Shown in pieces: positions 1-11,579 of a stretch of 64,000 nucleotides of DNA. A program made the position numbers and the translations under genes. The DNA comes from Henckelia pumila (lineage: Eukaryota; Streptophyta; Magnoliopsida; Lamiales; Gesneriaceae). The number at the start of each line of letters is the position of its first letter. Within the stretch, counting starts at the first letter, position 1. Location: assembly GCF_033568475.1 (NCBI RefSeq), contig NC_133121.1, positions 133,952,375-134,016,374 of the forward strand, written 5' to 3'. The notes beneath the pieces are model-generated. The model was given only the letters and a program-made list of their open reading frames with translations, did not search any database and was not told where the DNA came from.

Positions 1-21
1 TTCAGTATTCTGGTGCATGAC

Positions 22-2487
22 CTGTTTTGCTATAAAATTCTTGACCTCTTCTTCGGTGAGTGAATTGATAAATGATGGGACAACATAGGCAATGGGGACC
101 TCACCAGCTTCAGCATCTGCTAACCTTCAAAATTATTGCAATCTTCATTCAGTCTAAACTAAAATTGTTTCAAGTTACAAATTTTGGGTAGCTAATAATG
201 GAAGTGTACAAATTGATATTATATTATATAATTATCTATTCATCTTTAACTATTCTATTCTACGTTGAACGTCGTTAATGTCCCACGTCGACTGGATTAA
301 GTTTTTGGAAATTGTATATATTGACTTGGACAATCCTACTCCTTCTAGCATTGGGGTAGAGTTATGTTCAAATTCATCATCTTAACATGATATCAGATCT
401 CAAATCCATCGTAATTATGTGTTGGACTCCCCTTCCTTTAGCTAGCATTGGGGTGGAGTTAGGAGTTAGGTTCGTCCATTATGTGAACCGGAAATATATA
501 TTGTTCATATTATTGAAGAAGCCAGCCCACTCAAACAAACTTATAGACCTGAAGAAAGAAATAAATACTTACCCAATAACAGCAGCATCTTTTATTTTAG
601 GATGGCTAAGAAGCAACTCTTCTAGCTCTGCTGGTGCAACCTTCAGCACCAGAATATAATTTACATCATGTTCCAACCAATTGATAGCATGTTCCAACCA
701 ATTGATAGATTAAAAAGTCCATTTTATTGATGATATTTCATGCAATTCAGAAAATATCAAGTACCATCAATTTGAAAATGATGCTGCTGACGAAGATCAA
801 GTTACCTGAAATCCTTTACATTTAATAAGCTCTTTTATACGGTCCACCACAAATAGTTGTCCTTCCTCATCAAAATAACCGAGATCTCCCGTATGTAACC
901 AACCTTGATCATCTATAGTTTCGTTTGTCGCCTTTTCGTTCTTGAAATAACCTGCAAAAACAACAAGTACTTCAGCTCTAGCTCATGGTATTGATTAGAA
1001 TCCTTTAATGGAAACTTCACCCGCCTTGCATCACATTCGACCCACGAATATGAATTTCCCCTGTCTTGGAAGGTGGGAGAGGTTTCATTGTGTGTGTATC
1101 GATTATCCGAGCTTCAACTCCTGGATCAAGAACTCCGGTGGAACCGGAGGGGCGAGAAGTCTTGGCTTTTCGGCTCTCTATTGAAATAGCCCCACATGTT
1201 TCTGTCATGCCATAGCCCTGCCCCAAGACACAACAGAACAATTAGTTTGTGACTCTTCATTGAGAAATTGAGAATGTTACGTTTATCTTATAATGGCATC
1301 TGTGTAAGGTCCATACAACTAGCCCTCTCCCCTCTTCATTTCTTAGTTATATGAAATAGTTCCAAAAGTTTTGTTCAAAGGCATAAGCAGCCTAATATTA
1401 GTGAAAAAAAGTGCAATTTTCGAGAGGGTATATCATGCTTCACCTGATATACAGCGGCTTGTGGGAAAACTTTAGCACACTCTTCCATCACATCCTTTCC
1501 CAAAGGTGCAGCACCTATACCGATCTCTCTTAAGCACGAAACGTCGTGCATCTTCACGATCTCACTCTGTTTAACAAAAGCTACAATCACCGGGGGCGCA
1601 ACATACAAGTGTGTCACCTTATATGTCTCTATAGCCATCAACACTTTCTCGATTTCATAACGTGCCATAACCACCACCGTATTACCTCTCTGCAGCTGTG
1701 CATATAGTATAGTCGACAAGCCAAACACGTGAAACATAGGGAGAAAGCACAAAAACACGTTCTTTGGATCGTTAAACGTATCTTGATCTGATGTACTCAT
1801 CAAGGCCGAGGAGATGAAGTTCCTGTGTGTTAGAACGACACCTTTGCTCGATCCTGTGGTGCCGGACGAAAACAAGATGGCTGCAGCATCGGTTTGTAAA
1901 ACCAAAGGCCATGTTAGTACTTCTGGTGTATCATCAGATTTGATCAGCTCTTGGTAATACCAGATTGGGCTATTAGCTTTCCTGTCAACGAAAGTTGAAG
2001 TCTTGGGACTTAAGATAACACAAGGAAGCCCGAAATTCTTGATCTTATCATAGTGTTCATGAATTGTGATGATAAGTCTCGGGTTCACGTCAAGGACTTG
2101 TTTGGCGAGCTCATTGACTGTGTACTGTGGATTAGCAGTGGCTGCTATGGCACCAATGTTCACGATTGCGAAGAAACAGACGGGGAATAGGATCGAATTT
2201 GGGGACAATATTAGAACTACATCATTCTTGGAGATGTTGAGATTCAGAAGGGCTTGTGAGAGCTTGAAAACTTGTGTTCTGAGATCAGAAAATGTCAAAG
2301 TATAGCCTGTTTCAGCATCAACAAGTGCCGGTATTTTCGAAATCGCAGCTATATCTCTGAAGAGGAATGAGATCATGGACACTGTGGGATCTTTGGGTAG
2401 GGAAATGGGATCCCTTGGGGATGTGTAAATTCCATCTTTGCCATGGATCAAAGGTGTTGACATATTGAATGGCTTACTTTTGTGCAT
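22..2487 (-). CDS. 4-coumarate:CoA ligase-like acyl-CoA synthetase (4CL-like), 3' end outside the window
   Basis: ATP-dependent acyl-CoA ligase of the ANL/AMP-binding superfamily. It resembles the plant 4CL-like clade that includes peroxisomal OPC-8/fatty-acyl ligases (At4g05160-like). Five exons fit in phase: 1444-2487, 1025-1217, 806-951, 573-640 and 22-124, giving 518 residues; the last short exon must lie left of the window. Exon 1 holds the N-terminus and the P-loop-like box [17 protein letters not shown]. Exon 2 begins with GYGMTETCG and holds [12 protein letters not shown]. Exon 3 encodes [15 protein letters not shown] and [13 protein letters not shown], and exon 4 [13 protein letters not shown]. 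The usual family length is about 540-560 residues, so only some 25-40 are missing. The start at 2487 gives MHKSKPFN; a second Met lies at residue 9. Intron 2 appears to use a GC donor (separate entry). A peroxisomal C-terminal signal, common in this clade, cannot be checked. Substrate is unknown: the clade uses varied fatty or jasmonate-precursor acids rather than only coumarate. Confidence 0.93.
1018..1025 (-). other. Probable non-canonical GC splice donor of the 4CL-like gene
   Basis: Exon 2 must end in phase 1 after ATG CAA G to join exon 3 (GT TAT TTC) and give the conserved MQGYFKN. That places the cut at CAAG|GCGGGTG, a GC donor. A GT lies only 4 bases downstream (CAAGGCGG|GTGAAG), but using it shifts the frame into exon 3. 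The AG acceptor at 952-953 is normal. GC-AG introns are a known minor class of plant introns. Confidence 0.7.
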
Positions 2488-2569
2488 GGCTAAGTTTTTT
2501 GTTTTTCTTTTTATGTTGGGATACTTGTTAATTTTATAGATTGCACTAATGTTAGAGATGATCGAGGAG

Positions 2570-3196
2570 CGTGGGATTGACGTTCAAATTGAGATTATAA
2601 GTTTTGTGACGGATTTTCGATTCAACTCGGTTCATAAAAAAAATTTATTTTTTAAGCCAAAATTATATTTTTTTTACTGTAAATATGGATTGGTTTGACA
2701 TATCTAACACATTTAGATATGTGTTAGATAGGTGAGACCGTCTCACTGAAGATTTAATATGCATAATATTTATTTGTTATTTTATGTTGTTTATTTATTT
2801 ATTTTTTTGAAGGCATGTTGTTTGATGGTTGTCAAGTTTAAAAAATGAATAGTGGTTAAATTATTGTTAAGCATCATCGATAGTTGTTCCGATAAGTTAA
2901 GTGATTAATTATTTCCGTTATATCTGACGCATCAACAACCATTAAAGTATGATTAATTATTGTTAATAACTTAATACTCCGGAGTAGTTTTTTATTAGTA
3001 GGAAAGTAAAATGGAATGGATGTCATACGAATTTGGGCAAATATCATGGAAAGGCTCTGATTTCTAATTTTGTCAATTTTGTGAGACAGATATTTGGGTC
3101 ATTAATAAAAAAATTATTTTTTATGCAAAAAATATTACTTTTTATTGTAAATATGAGTTGAATTAACTCGTCGCATGGATAAAGATCTGTGAGACC

Positions 3197-3205
<9 letters not shown>
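2570..3205. repeat. Two diverged copies of a dispersed repeat with gtgagaccgtct
   Basis: Two stretches, about 2590-2750 and 3070-3203, share the order: a line of A/T, then tactgtaaatatg or tattgtaaatatg, then a few dozen bases, then gtgagaccgtct. A third relative lies near 28415-28545 (ttgtgagattggttgatctc ... gacatgagtt). Sequences of this kind are scattered through many eudicot genomes and probably descend from a non-autonomous transposon. No clear ends or target duplication are visible. Confidence 0.4.
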
Positions 3206-3231
<26 letters not shown>

Positions 3232-4060
3232 CGATGGACAAAATTTTGCATTGTGTATTTACTACCCGAAACTATGAATGATTCGTATTAATTATATGAG
3301 CATTGGGTGAAAATGATGTAAAATTTAGAGTCAAATTTGAGATATTAAATTTGTGAAAAATTGTGTAAAATTTAGGGTCAAATTTGTGATATTAAATTTG
3401 TGGATATCAATGTGTTCTTATTCATTTAATTGATGCATTTATTTTTTTATTTTTACTCATTCAATGCAACATTTTAATGGTTTTCTTCATATTTCAAAAT
3501 TCATTCTTAAGAAAATAATAATGAGAATAAAATTATAAATATATATAAAAACATTTCTACCATATATTTTTTCTTATAAACTATTGTTGAAAGTTCTAAG
3601 TGAATAATTCTCATTTTTATTAATTATTATGAGTATTATTGGTGATGATTATTTTCTTGAAAAATTTAGAAGTATATATGAGATAAATTAAGAGGCAAAA
3701 AAAACTCTTGTGATTTTGTTCTAAGTAAATCATTCTTAGTTTTAATATTAATGAGTTATGATGATGATTTTTTGTCTTGAAGGTAAATGAAGAAGCAAAA
3801 AAACTATTGTGATTATGATAATATAATAATAAGATATTGAATAAAAATAAAATTATTTTTAGTATGAATTGATCATATTAAAATTGATAATTAATGAGCT
3901 ACATGTAAATTGTTGCAAATATAGCCACGGAAAGAAATGCACATTCGTTTTGCACAATATATCACAGTAAAAATAACTAAACATTTAAAGATTTTTAGCA
4001 ATATTTACACTTTTACAAAATTTGTGTTTAATATAATATATATATATATATATATATAGA

Positions 4061-4200
4061 GTTTCTTTCAAGTGCCCACCTACCATGCCCACCAATGATG
4101 TGGCACTATTCTATTGGACCTACAATTTATCACATCTTTATCACATCCAATAGAATAGTGTCACATCATTGGTGGGCATGGTAGGTGGGCACTTGAAAGA

Positions 4201-4203
<3 letters not shown>
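4061..4203. mobile_element. 143-bp hairpin MITE with 58-bp terminal inverted repeats
   Basis: Left arm 4061-4118 and right arm 4146-4203 are inverted repeats differing at one base (tgtggcac versus tgtgacac), leaving a loop of only 27 bases. The ends are gtttctttcaagtgccc and its complement. The element sits in a TA microsatellite, so a TA target duplication is likely but cannot be delimited. Arms this similar mean a recent insertion or continuing hairpin correction. No coding capacity. The superfamily is uncertain; a TA target would suit Tc1/mariner (Stowaway). Confidence 0.8.
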
Positions 4204-4262
<59 letters not shown>

Positions 4263-4275
4263 ATGTGTGTGTAAT
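4204..4275. repeat. Compound (TA)n-(GT)n microsatellite
   Basis: About 20 TA units run into about 10 GT units directly right of the hairpin MITE. A second TA run (4032-4059) lies directly left of it, so the MITE appears to have landed in an existing microsatellite. Confidence 0.85.
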
Positions 4276-5360
4276 GAACATCACCATAAATATTATTATG
4301 AATAAGTTTTATAATTTAATATATTAATATAAACACGCTATATTAGAAAAATAAAATAAAAATAATATACATTTTTTTTGAACTCATTAAACACAACATT
4401 TTAATAGGTTTTTCAAATATCATATTACATTTATAAAAGTGCAATCAATGAATAAACTATTATAGCTTTTTATAATTAAAAATGTAATGTGATACTTCGC
4501 CTCTTATTTAATTATACAAATTTACTTTCATTAATGAATTGATTTGGTGTATTCCTATGAGTTTAAGTAAAACAGAATCAAAATACATGAGTACATCAAA
4601 GTAATGTTTTTTCTAAAAACAAATCTAATATAAAATAACATGTTTACAACATAGTTATAAGAAGATTTGAAAACAATGATATGTCAACATAGAATAGATA
4701 TTTGATAATAAAAATACAGGTATAACATTTTTAAAAACATAATTCTTAAAAAAATATAAAAAAAAACATAAAAATGATTAGATGCTGGATAATAAAAATA
4801 TATTTTCTCTAAAATTATTAAAAGAGAATATTTATTTATTTATTATTATTATTATATCTATATATATATATATATCTATAAAAGTGTAAATAAAATGAAA
4901 ATGGTTCTGTGAATTTTCTATTTTACCCTTAGATTATGTATTTTTTTCGATTAATTGAATGGAAATTTTCTACACAATGCTTTGGAAATCTAAAAAATGA
5001 TACATGAAGCGAATATATGTTTCAAAAAAAAAAGTCTGAAATTACTAAAAGAGAATCATGTATATTTAATCTATTCTATCTATAAATTAAATTGTGAATA
5101 TTAGGGGAAACAAATTCATTAGATAAATAATATTTTGTTGATGCATAATTGCATGAACGCTTGATGGAAAATGAGTATAAAAATTTAAGAAAAAATAGAA
5201 CACCAAATCTATGGATATATAATTTGGAATTTTAATCAAATTATTAATTATTATAAACTAAATTCATCGATATAAATAATTTAAAAAGATAAGTACTGAA
5301 AAATAAATTCCGAAATGTAATCCATGTTAAATTGTAAAAATAATATATAGATCTCATTAA

Positions 5361-5943
5361 ATGTCAGTTTTCTTTTATCAAAAGTTTTGGAATATAGTGG
5401 GTAATGAGGTAACAGCCGCAATTCTTAAATTTCTCAACGATGACTCTAGCATCAAGGAGTTGAATGATACGGTAGTCACTCTGATTCCTAAAATCAAGAA
5501 TCCCATGACAATGCGAGATTTCCGCCCCATCAGTTTATGTAATGTCTGCTACAAAATAATTGCGAGAATTCTGACAAATCGCTTGAGACCGATTCTCATG
5601 CAGACGGTGAATGAGTTCCAGAGCGCTTTCATCCTAGGAAGGTTGATCTCGGATAATATTATTGTGAGTTTTGAGGTGTTGCACTGGATCAGGAGCAGAA
5701 AAAAGGGAATGAAGGGCTATGCCACTTTAAAGTTGGATATGAGTAAAGCCTATGATAGGGTGGAGTGGAGCTTTCTGGAAGACATCATGAGGAAATTGGG
5801 ATTTGCAATCTCCTGGATTGAGAAGGTGATGTCATGTGTACGTTCAGTTAAGTACTCTTTTTGTTTGAATGGTGAGATTATTGGAGATGTGACTCCTAGG
5901 CGTGGCATTCGACAAGGGGATCCCCTATCTCCGTATTTATTTG
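5361..5943 (+). pseudogene. LINE (L1-type) reverse transcriptase, 5'-truncated, left half of a split copy
   Basis: Non-LTR retrotransposon ORF2 fragment. The frame opens abruptly at [10 protein letters not shown], which is internal to the usual ORF2, so the copy is 5'-truncated as is normal for LINEs (endonuclease and ORF1 absent). Visible motifs are [34 protein letters not shown], the catalytic-block [12 protein letters not shown], and [15 protein letters not shown]. The reading frame is broken at 5943 by the Ty3/gypsy insertion and resumes at 15808. The end of the left part (PYLFV) and the start of the right part (LCAHGL) fit together once one target duplication is removed. Confidence 0.9.
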
Positions 5944-8801
5944 TGAAACGACCCTAACTCTATAATTAATAAATAAATATACGAAATTTTTTTTTTCTTT
6001 ATACTTACTAAATAAAATATGTACATATATGCCCATACATATATGCACAGAATAAAAAGATTTAAAAATAAATAAATAAATAAACAATTAAATACTTAAA
6101 TAAAAATGCATTCTTTAAAATAAAATAAATATCTGAGTCAAACATTTAATTAAAAATACTGCATAAATAAAATGATTAAAATTTGCATGCACTGACAATA
6201 TTCAATAAAATATTCAAAACTCACAACCACTGAAAAATAATATAAAATGTGTAACGTGCTGACATAATCAAAAACATGCATGTGACTCAGACATCTATCA
6301 CGGTCAAGGGGTCACTGCATGTCCGCTCATACATCCTCGCCTCCGGTGGGTACAACCTCATCCTCAACGTACTCACCTGCACCATACCAGTGTAGTGAGC
6401 CTAGAGGCCCAACATGCTAACATAACAAGGGTTTAAAATAATTTAAATCAATTTAATACTAATACATACATATACATGAATGAGCATGCTTAAAAATATC
6501 ATGACATAAACATAACTTAAATTAACATAGACATACATAATACATAACATTGTTGAGCAAGGTAATTTTCTAACATCGCATGGTTGTATCCGTAGTGTAA
6601 CCTTAAATCATACATTAAATAGTGATCAGCGTGGAAACCAACGTACGTGGCGGTGACAAATCACCTCTTAAATTGGCAGTAAACTGCCCTTCAATAGTTC
6701 ACATATGGGGACGAATCCCCCTTAAATTGTCACACTACTTCAACTTCCAACATAAAATATTTTATTATTGCTCAACCTTAAACATTTAATTATGCATAAA
6801 ATTATTTCATGAATGCATGTATTTAAATAAAAATGTGTGTCCTTCATATATATTTAATTTAATTTCTTACTAACATATAAATATTAAAATAACTTCAATG
6901 CATAAAAATAATTAAATATATATTCAGGACACATGCAAATTTCTCATGGATTGTACTGGACTGCTGGCCCTAACACTCAAGCCCATTTTCTTAAATTCTG
7001 GCCCATTAACATTGAGACTGGCTCATTAACATACTTAAACCCATTAACACCTTTCTAAGCCCAATAAATCAATTAAAGCCCATTAGCACATACTTGGCCC
7101 AATAACAACTTAATCTGGCCCAATGGGCCTAAAAGCCCAAAGACTGGCCCAATAATTTCCGTGGGCTCCAAAGCCCATAAAAATTATTGGACTAACTTAA
7201 AATAATTATTCAAGCACATTAAGAAACTTAAATGTAGCCCATTAATTTAATTAATCTTATTAACCCAATTAAAACACTTTAAATTAATAATTAACTTAAA
7301 AATAAAATACCCGAGCCCGACTAACTTAACCCGGACCCGGACCCACTAGACTTGACCCATGACTTACTGAAACCGACCCGGACCCATGAACCGACCCGGA
7401 AAGCACCTAGAACCCTAAAACCCGAAACTCTATCTCCCCTTGTGCAGCGGCCGTGAGCAGCCCTGAGCGGCTTTAGAAAAACTAACCGTGTCGCCTGCTC
7501 CGGCCACCTTTGGCCGTGAAACTACCGCCCATACTTAACAACATCAAGACGGTTCTAACCCCACAAATTTTACCTCAAACAAATCTCTGTAGAGGGAGAA
7601 CGAACCAAAACAATCTACCCCTAGTTTCTGCTCACGCGCAGAACGCGACCAGAGGCTTCAGGCCGTTTGACCGCTTATCTCCGGCAACCACCGGCCGGAA
7701 AAATTACTTGTACTACCTTCCCCAAGATCTTGGGGTTCTAACCCAATTGGAATCACCCTCAAACTCGTATTCAACAGTGCACACGAACCATTCTCCTAAA
7801 ACCGCTCAAACTGCAACCTGTTGCGCATCAAAAATAGATGGCTTCGGTTCCAGCCTATTACACCCATAAAACCTGACCAATCTCGACCCTAGGGACCCTA
7901 ACACACCCAGCTAGACATGCACCAGCAGTTGGTCGTACCATGTTGAAAGAAAACGTGAGTCATGATCAAACAAATGCATAAACATGTCATGAACATCAAA
8001 ATCAATCCTTAATTCTGAAAATTTGAAGAAAAATCGATGCTACACAATACACACTCTATAATATCTGATAGGTACAAAAATTTGGAAGAAAAACATGCCT
8101 TGCACCATTAAAAGAAGAGGTAGGAGCGTGTAGAACAAATCCGGGACGACGGGACGAAAAACGATCAACTTTGGAGCTTCAAAGATTATGGCTATGGAGT
8201 TGAAGTTTTTTGTCAAAACTGTGGTGGAGGCTGATGAAGAAGGGTGGGAGGCGGCTAGGAAGAGTTAGATCGGTTAAAGATTTAGTTTAGGGTTAAATAT
8301 TAGATAATTACTTAAAATACAAAACCTATTTAGATAATATACTATAAAATAATAATTAAACTATTACTAATAATAAAAAAATCTGATGTAAAAGCATAAA
8401 TCTAGAAATTATAATTTAAGGGATTTTTAAAATTTAATAAAAGTCATTAAAATGACTTATTTTGGCTAAAAATAAATCCTTAAATAAATATATAAATAAA
8501 TACTAAATTTTTTTTGATAAAATACCTTAAAATATTATTTTAAGGCTCATATAGCTCATAATTTATTTTTGGCTAAATATTTTGGTATCTCGTCCGTCCA
8601 CGGTCCCGTCTACGCGATCAAAACAATTAAATACTAAAAATCATAAAAATCTCAAATTATGAGTTAAATGCTTGAAAATAAATCTTAAAACATGCACAAA
8701 TAATTCACATCATAATTTAATCCATAAATCTAAAATTTTAAATAAATAAATTTTCCTAATTATGCATGCGAATTTACGTACTAAAAATACTGGGTGTTAC
8801 A
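5944..8801 (-). repeat. 3' LTR of the Ty3/gypsy element
   Basis: 2858 bp, in element orientation starting TGTAACACCCAG and ending GTCGTTTCA. The left boundary is set by the 5-bp duplication atttg, the right boundary by the polypurine tract at 8802. It contains no real gene; an open frame at 7510-7869 is not conserved between the two LTRs (the copy at 14525-14885 has a 1-base deletion). Confidence 0.92.
6966..7420. promoter_or_regulatory. Cluster of site II (TGGGCC/T-type) motifs next to a telo-box in the LTR
   Basis: About a dozen GCCCA/TGGGC cores lie in 6985-7250 (for example tggcccaataa, aagcccattag, tggcccaatgggcct). They are followed by repeated acccg/gacccgg units at 7310-7400 and a telo-box (aaccctaaa) at 7411-7420. 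The same block recurs in the other LTR (about 13970-14430). In plant promoters, TCP-bound site II elements with a telo-box are typical of ribosomal-protein and proliferation genes. A promoter role here is inference; no transcription start is visible. Confidence 0.4.
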
Positions 8802-8831
8802 ATTCTCTCCCCCCCCCCCCCCCTTAATTTG
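8802..8831 (-). other. Polypurine tract of the Ty3/gypsy element
   Basis: On the minus strand the sequence immediately before the 3' LTR is a purine run: AAG, about 16 G residues, then AGAGAAT, followed directly by TGTAACACCC. Position and composition are those of the plus-strand primer of LTR retrotransposons. The long G homopolymer is longer than usual and prone to length error. Confidence 0.85.
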
Positions 8832-8856
8832 AATTTCGTCCTCGAAATTAAAGTAC

Positions 8857-10440
8857 TTACCCGAACAACTCCGGGTAGCGAGTCCTCATGTCCGCCTCGG
8901 TCTCCCAAGTAGCTTCTTCCTCCGAGTGATTCAGCCACTGGACTCTGACCATCGGTATGACCCGCGTCCTCAATCTGCGCTCCTCCCTAGCCAAGATCCG
9001 TATAGGCCTCTCCTCAAATGCCAACTCCGGTGTCAACTGAAGAGGCTCAAAATCCAACACATGTGACGGGTTGGAGACATATCTCCGAAGCATGGATACA
9101 TGGAAAACGTTGTGCACTGCTGCAAGCCCTGGTGGTAGAGCTAAACGGTAGGCCAACGTGCCAACTCTCTTCAAGATCTCGAATGGCCCTATATACCTCG
9201 GATTAAGCTTCCCTCTCCGGCCAAATCGTACCACTCCCTTCATAGGTGACACTCTCAGAAACACGTGATCACCTACTGCGAACTCCAAATCTCGTCGTCG
9301 AGTATCTGCATAACTCTTCTGACGACTCTGAGCAGTCCTCATGCGATCCCGAATCTGAGTCACAATGTCAGCTGTCTGCTGTACGATCTCAAGACCAAGT
9401 AAGATCCTCTCGCCAACCTCATCCCAATGCACAGGAGATCTGCATCTCCTCCCGTACAATGCTGCATGAGGAGCCATACCTATAGACGACTGAAAACTGT
9501 TGTTATAGATAAACTCCACTAATGGCAGTCTAGTCTCCCACGAGCCCTGAAAATCGATGACATATGCTCTCAGTAAGTCCTCAAGAATCTGTATCACCCT
9601 CTCAGACTGACCATCTGTCTGGGGATGAAAAGCTGTGCTGAACAGTAATCGAGTCCCCAATGCTGTATGTAGACTCTTCCAGAACGCGGATGTGAATCTC
9701 GGATCTCTATCGGATACGATAGACACTGGTATGCCATGCAGTCTAACAATCTCCTTGATGTAAAGCTCTGCATACTGTGTCAAGGAGTAGGTAGTCCTCA
9801 CCGGCAAGAAATGAGCTGACTTGGTGAGTCTATCCACGATTATCCAAATAGCGGTACACCCTCTAGTACTCCTCGGAAGGCCAACTACAAAGTCCATCGT
9901 AATGTTCTCCCATTTTCATTCCGGAATAGGAAGAGGTCTAAGAAGTCCTGCTGGACGCTGATGCTCAGCCTTGACCTGCTGACAAGTCAAGCACTCTGAC
10001 ACAACTCTCCCAATGTCTCTCTTCATCCTGGGCCACCAATACAATAGCTGCAAATCTCGGTACATCTTCGTACTTTCGGGGTGAATGGAGTACGGAGATG
10101 TGTGAGCCTCTGCTAGAATCTCAGCTCTCACCTGATCGACGTTCGGTACCCACATCCTATCACGGTACTGAACAATGCCATCCACAACTGTATACAAGAG
10201 GTTACCCCTAGCCTCATCCCTCTGTCTCCATCGCTGCAACTCCTCATCAATAGACTGTCCCTCCCTAATCCGATCTCGCAGAACTGGCTGCACCGTCAAC
10301 ACTGACAAGCTCGGTGCATGGCCACTCGGATAACACTCCAAGCCAAATCTCTGAATCTCGCTCTGTAGTGGTAACTGTACGGTCAAACATGATACCACTG
10401 ACAACTTTCGACTCAAAGCATCGGCCACTACATTAGCTTT
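8857..10440 (-). pseudogene. Integrase and C-terminal chromo-like tail of gypsy pol
   Basis: Frame 9916-10566 gives the RNase H end (YHPSKANVVADALSRK) and then the HHCC integrase zinc domain (SIHPESTKMYRDLQLLYWW ... CLTCQQVKAEHQRP). After LPIPE the codon expected to be TGG is TGA, a premature stop. The same frame resumes in 8857-9897 with MDFVVGLPRSTRG, IWIIVDRLTKSAHFLPV, VSDRDPRFTSAFWKSL and HPQTDGQSERVIQ, which carry the DDE catalytic core. The end, VQWLNHSEEEATWETE ... RYPELFG, is the chromo-like tail of chromoviruses, thought to guide integration to heterochromatin. The stop makes this copy defective for integrase. Confidence 0.88.
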
Positions 10441-11577
10441 ACTCGGATGGTAGCTAATGTCACAGTCATAGTCCTCACCAACTCCAACCATCTGCGCTGT
10501 CTCATGTTCAACTCCTTCTATGTGAAGAAGTACTTGAGACTCTTGTGGTCTGTGAAAATCTTGCACTTCTCTCCATACAGATAGTGCCTCCAGATTTTCA
10601 AAGCGAAAACCACTGCTGCTAACTCCAAGTCATGCGTCGGATAATTCTGCTCATGAATCTTCAGCTGTCTCGACGCATACGCAATAACCTTACCACACTG
10701 CATAAGCACTGCGCCTAAACCTAGCTTAGACGCGTCGGTGTACACCACTAACTCCTCGTGTGGTACTGTCATCGCTAACACTGGTGCAGTAGTGAGTGCT
10801 TCCTTCAGCCGATCGAAGCTCCTCTGACAGTCTGAAATCCAGATAAACTTCGCGTTCTTCTTGGTTAAGGAAGTCAAGGGTACTGCAATAGAGGAAAAAC
10901 CCTTGATGAACTTCCTATAATATCCTGCCAAACCCAAGAAACTGCGAATCTCCGAAGCATTCTTCAGAATACCCCAATTCTGCACTGCCTCAACCTTCGA
11001 CTGATCCACTGCAATCTCATCTCTCGAAATAACGTGGCCAAGAAACGCCATCTGCTCGAGCCAAAACTCGCACTTGCTGAACTTGGCATACAAACGATGC
11101 TCCCTCAAAGTCTGCAAGGCTGTCTGTAGGTGCTGTCTCTGCTCCTCAATGCTCTTAGAGTAGATCAAGATATCATCAATGAAGACTATGATGAACTGAT
11201 CTAGATACGGCTGAAAAACTCGATTCATGAGATCCATGAAAACCGCTGGAGCATTGGTCATCCCAAATGGCATCACTAAGAACTCGTAATTCCCATAACG
11301 TGTTCGGAAAGCAGTCTTGGACACATCTGCCTCTCTAACTTGTAGCTGATGGTAACCAGATCGCAGGTCGATCTTGGAGAACACCGAAGCTCCCTGCAAC
11401 TGATCAAATAAGTCCTCTATCCTCGGCAGTGGGTACTTATTCTTCACTGTGACCCTATTGAGCTCTCGATAATCGATGCACAGTCTCATACTGACATCCT
11501 TCTTCTTCACAAATAACACTGGAGCTCTCCATGGAGAAAAGCTAGGACGAACAAAGTCTTTCTCTAATAATTCCTGT
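10400..11577 (-). pseudogene. Reverse transcriptase-RNase H of gypsy pol, broken
   Basis: RT motifs run in order: [51 protein letters not shown] and the catalytic [11 protein letters not shown]. RNase H follows ([17 protein letters not shown], then [10 protein letters not shown]). A stop lies just upstream at about 11580 (KELKE stop IQELL). A CAG-to-TAG stop follows KYFFT, and shortly after it a 1-base deletion shifts the frame so that the rest (DYDCDISYHPS) continues in the frame of the integrase. RT catalytic residues look intact, but the polyprotein is interrupted at least twice in this part. Confidence 0.9.
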
Positions 11578-11579
11578 AT

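Larger units (their letters stand above)
2488..5360. other. AT-rich intergenic spacer with repeats
   Basis: I see no gene. The stretch is the promoter side of the 4CL-like gene (its ATG is at 2487) and then very AT-rich DNA up to the LINE. It contains a MITE, several TA microsatellites (about 3200-3229, 4032-4059, 4206-4244), a GT run, and degraded copies of a dispersed repeat with the motif gtgagaccgtct. Open frames here are short and without similarity I recognise. Confidence 0.7.

Noticed and set aside
7510-7869. 119-codon open frame in the gypsy LTR
   Set aside because: The matching place in the other LTR has a 1-base deletion that breaks it, and the protein resembles nothing known. It is a chance frame in a GC-richer part of the LTR.
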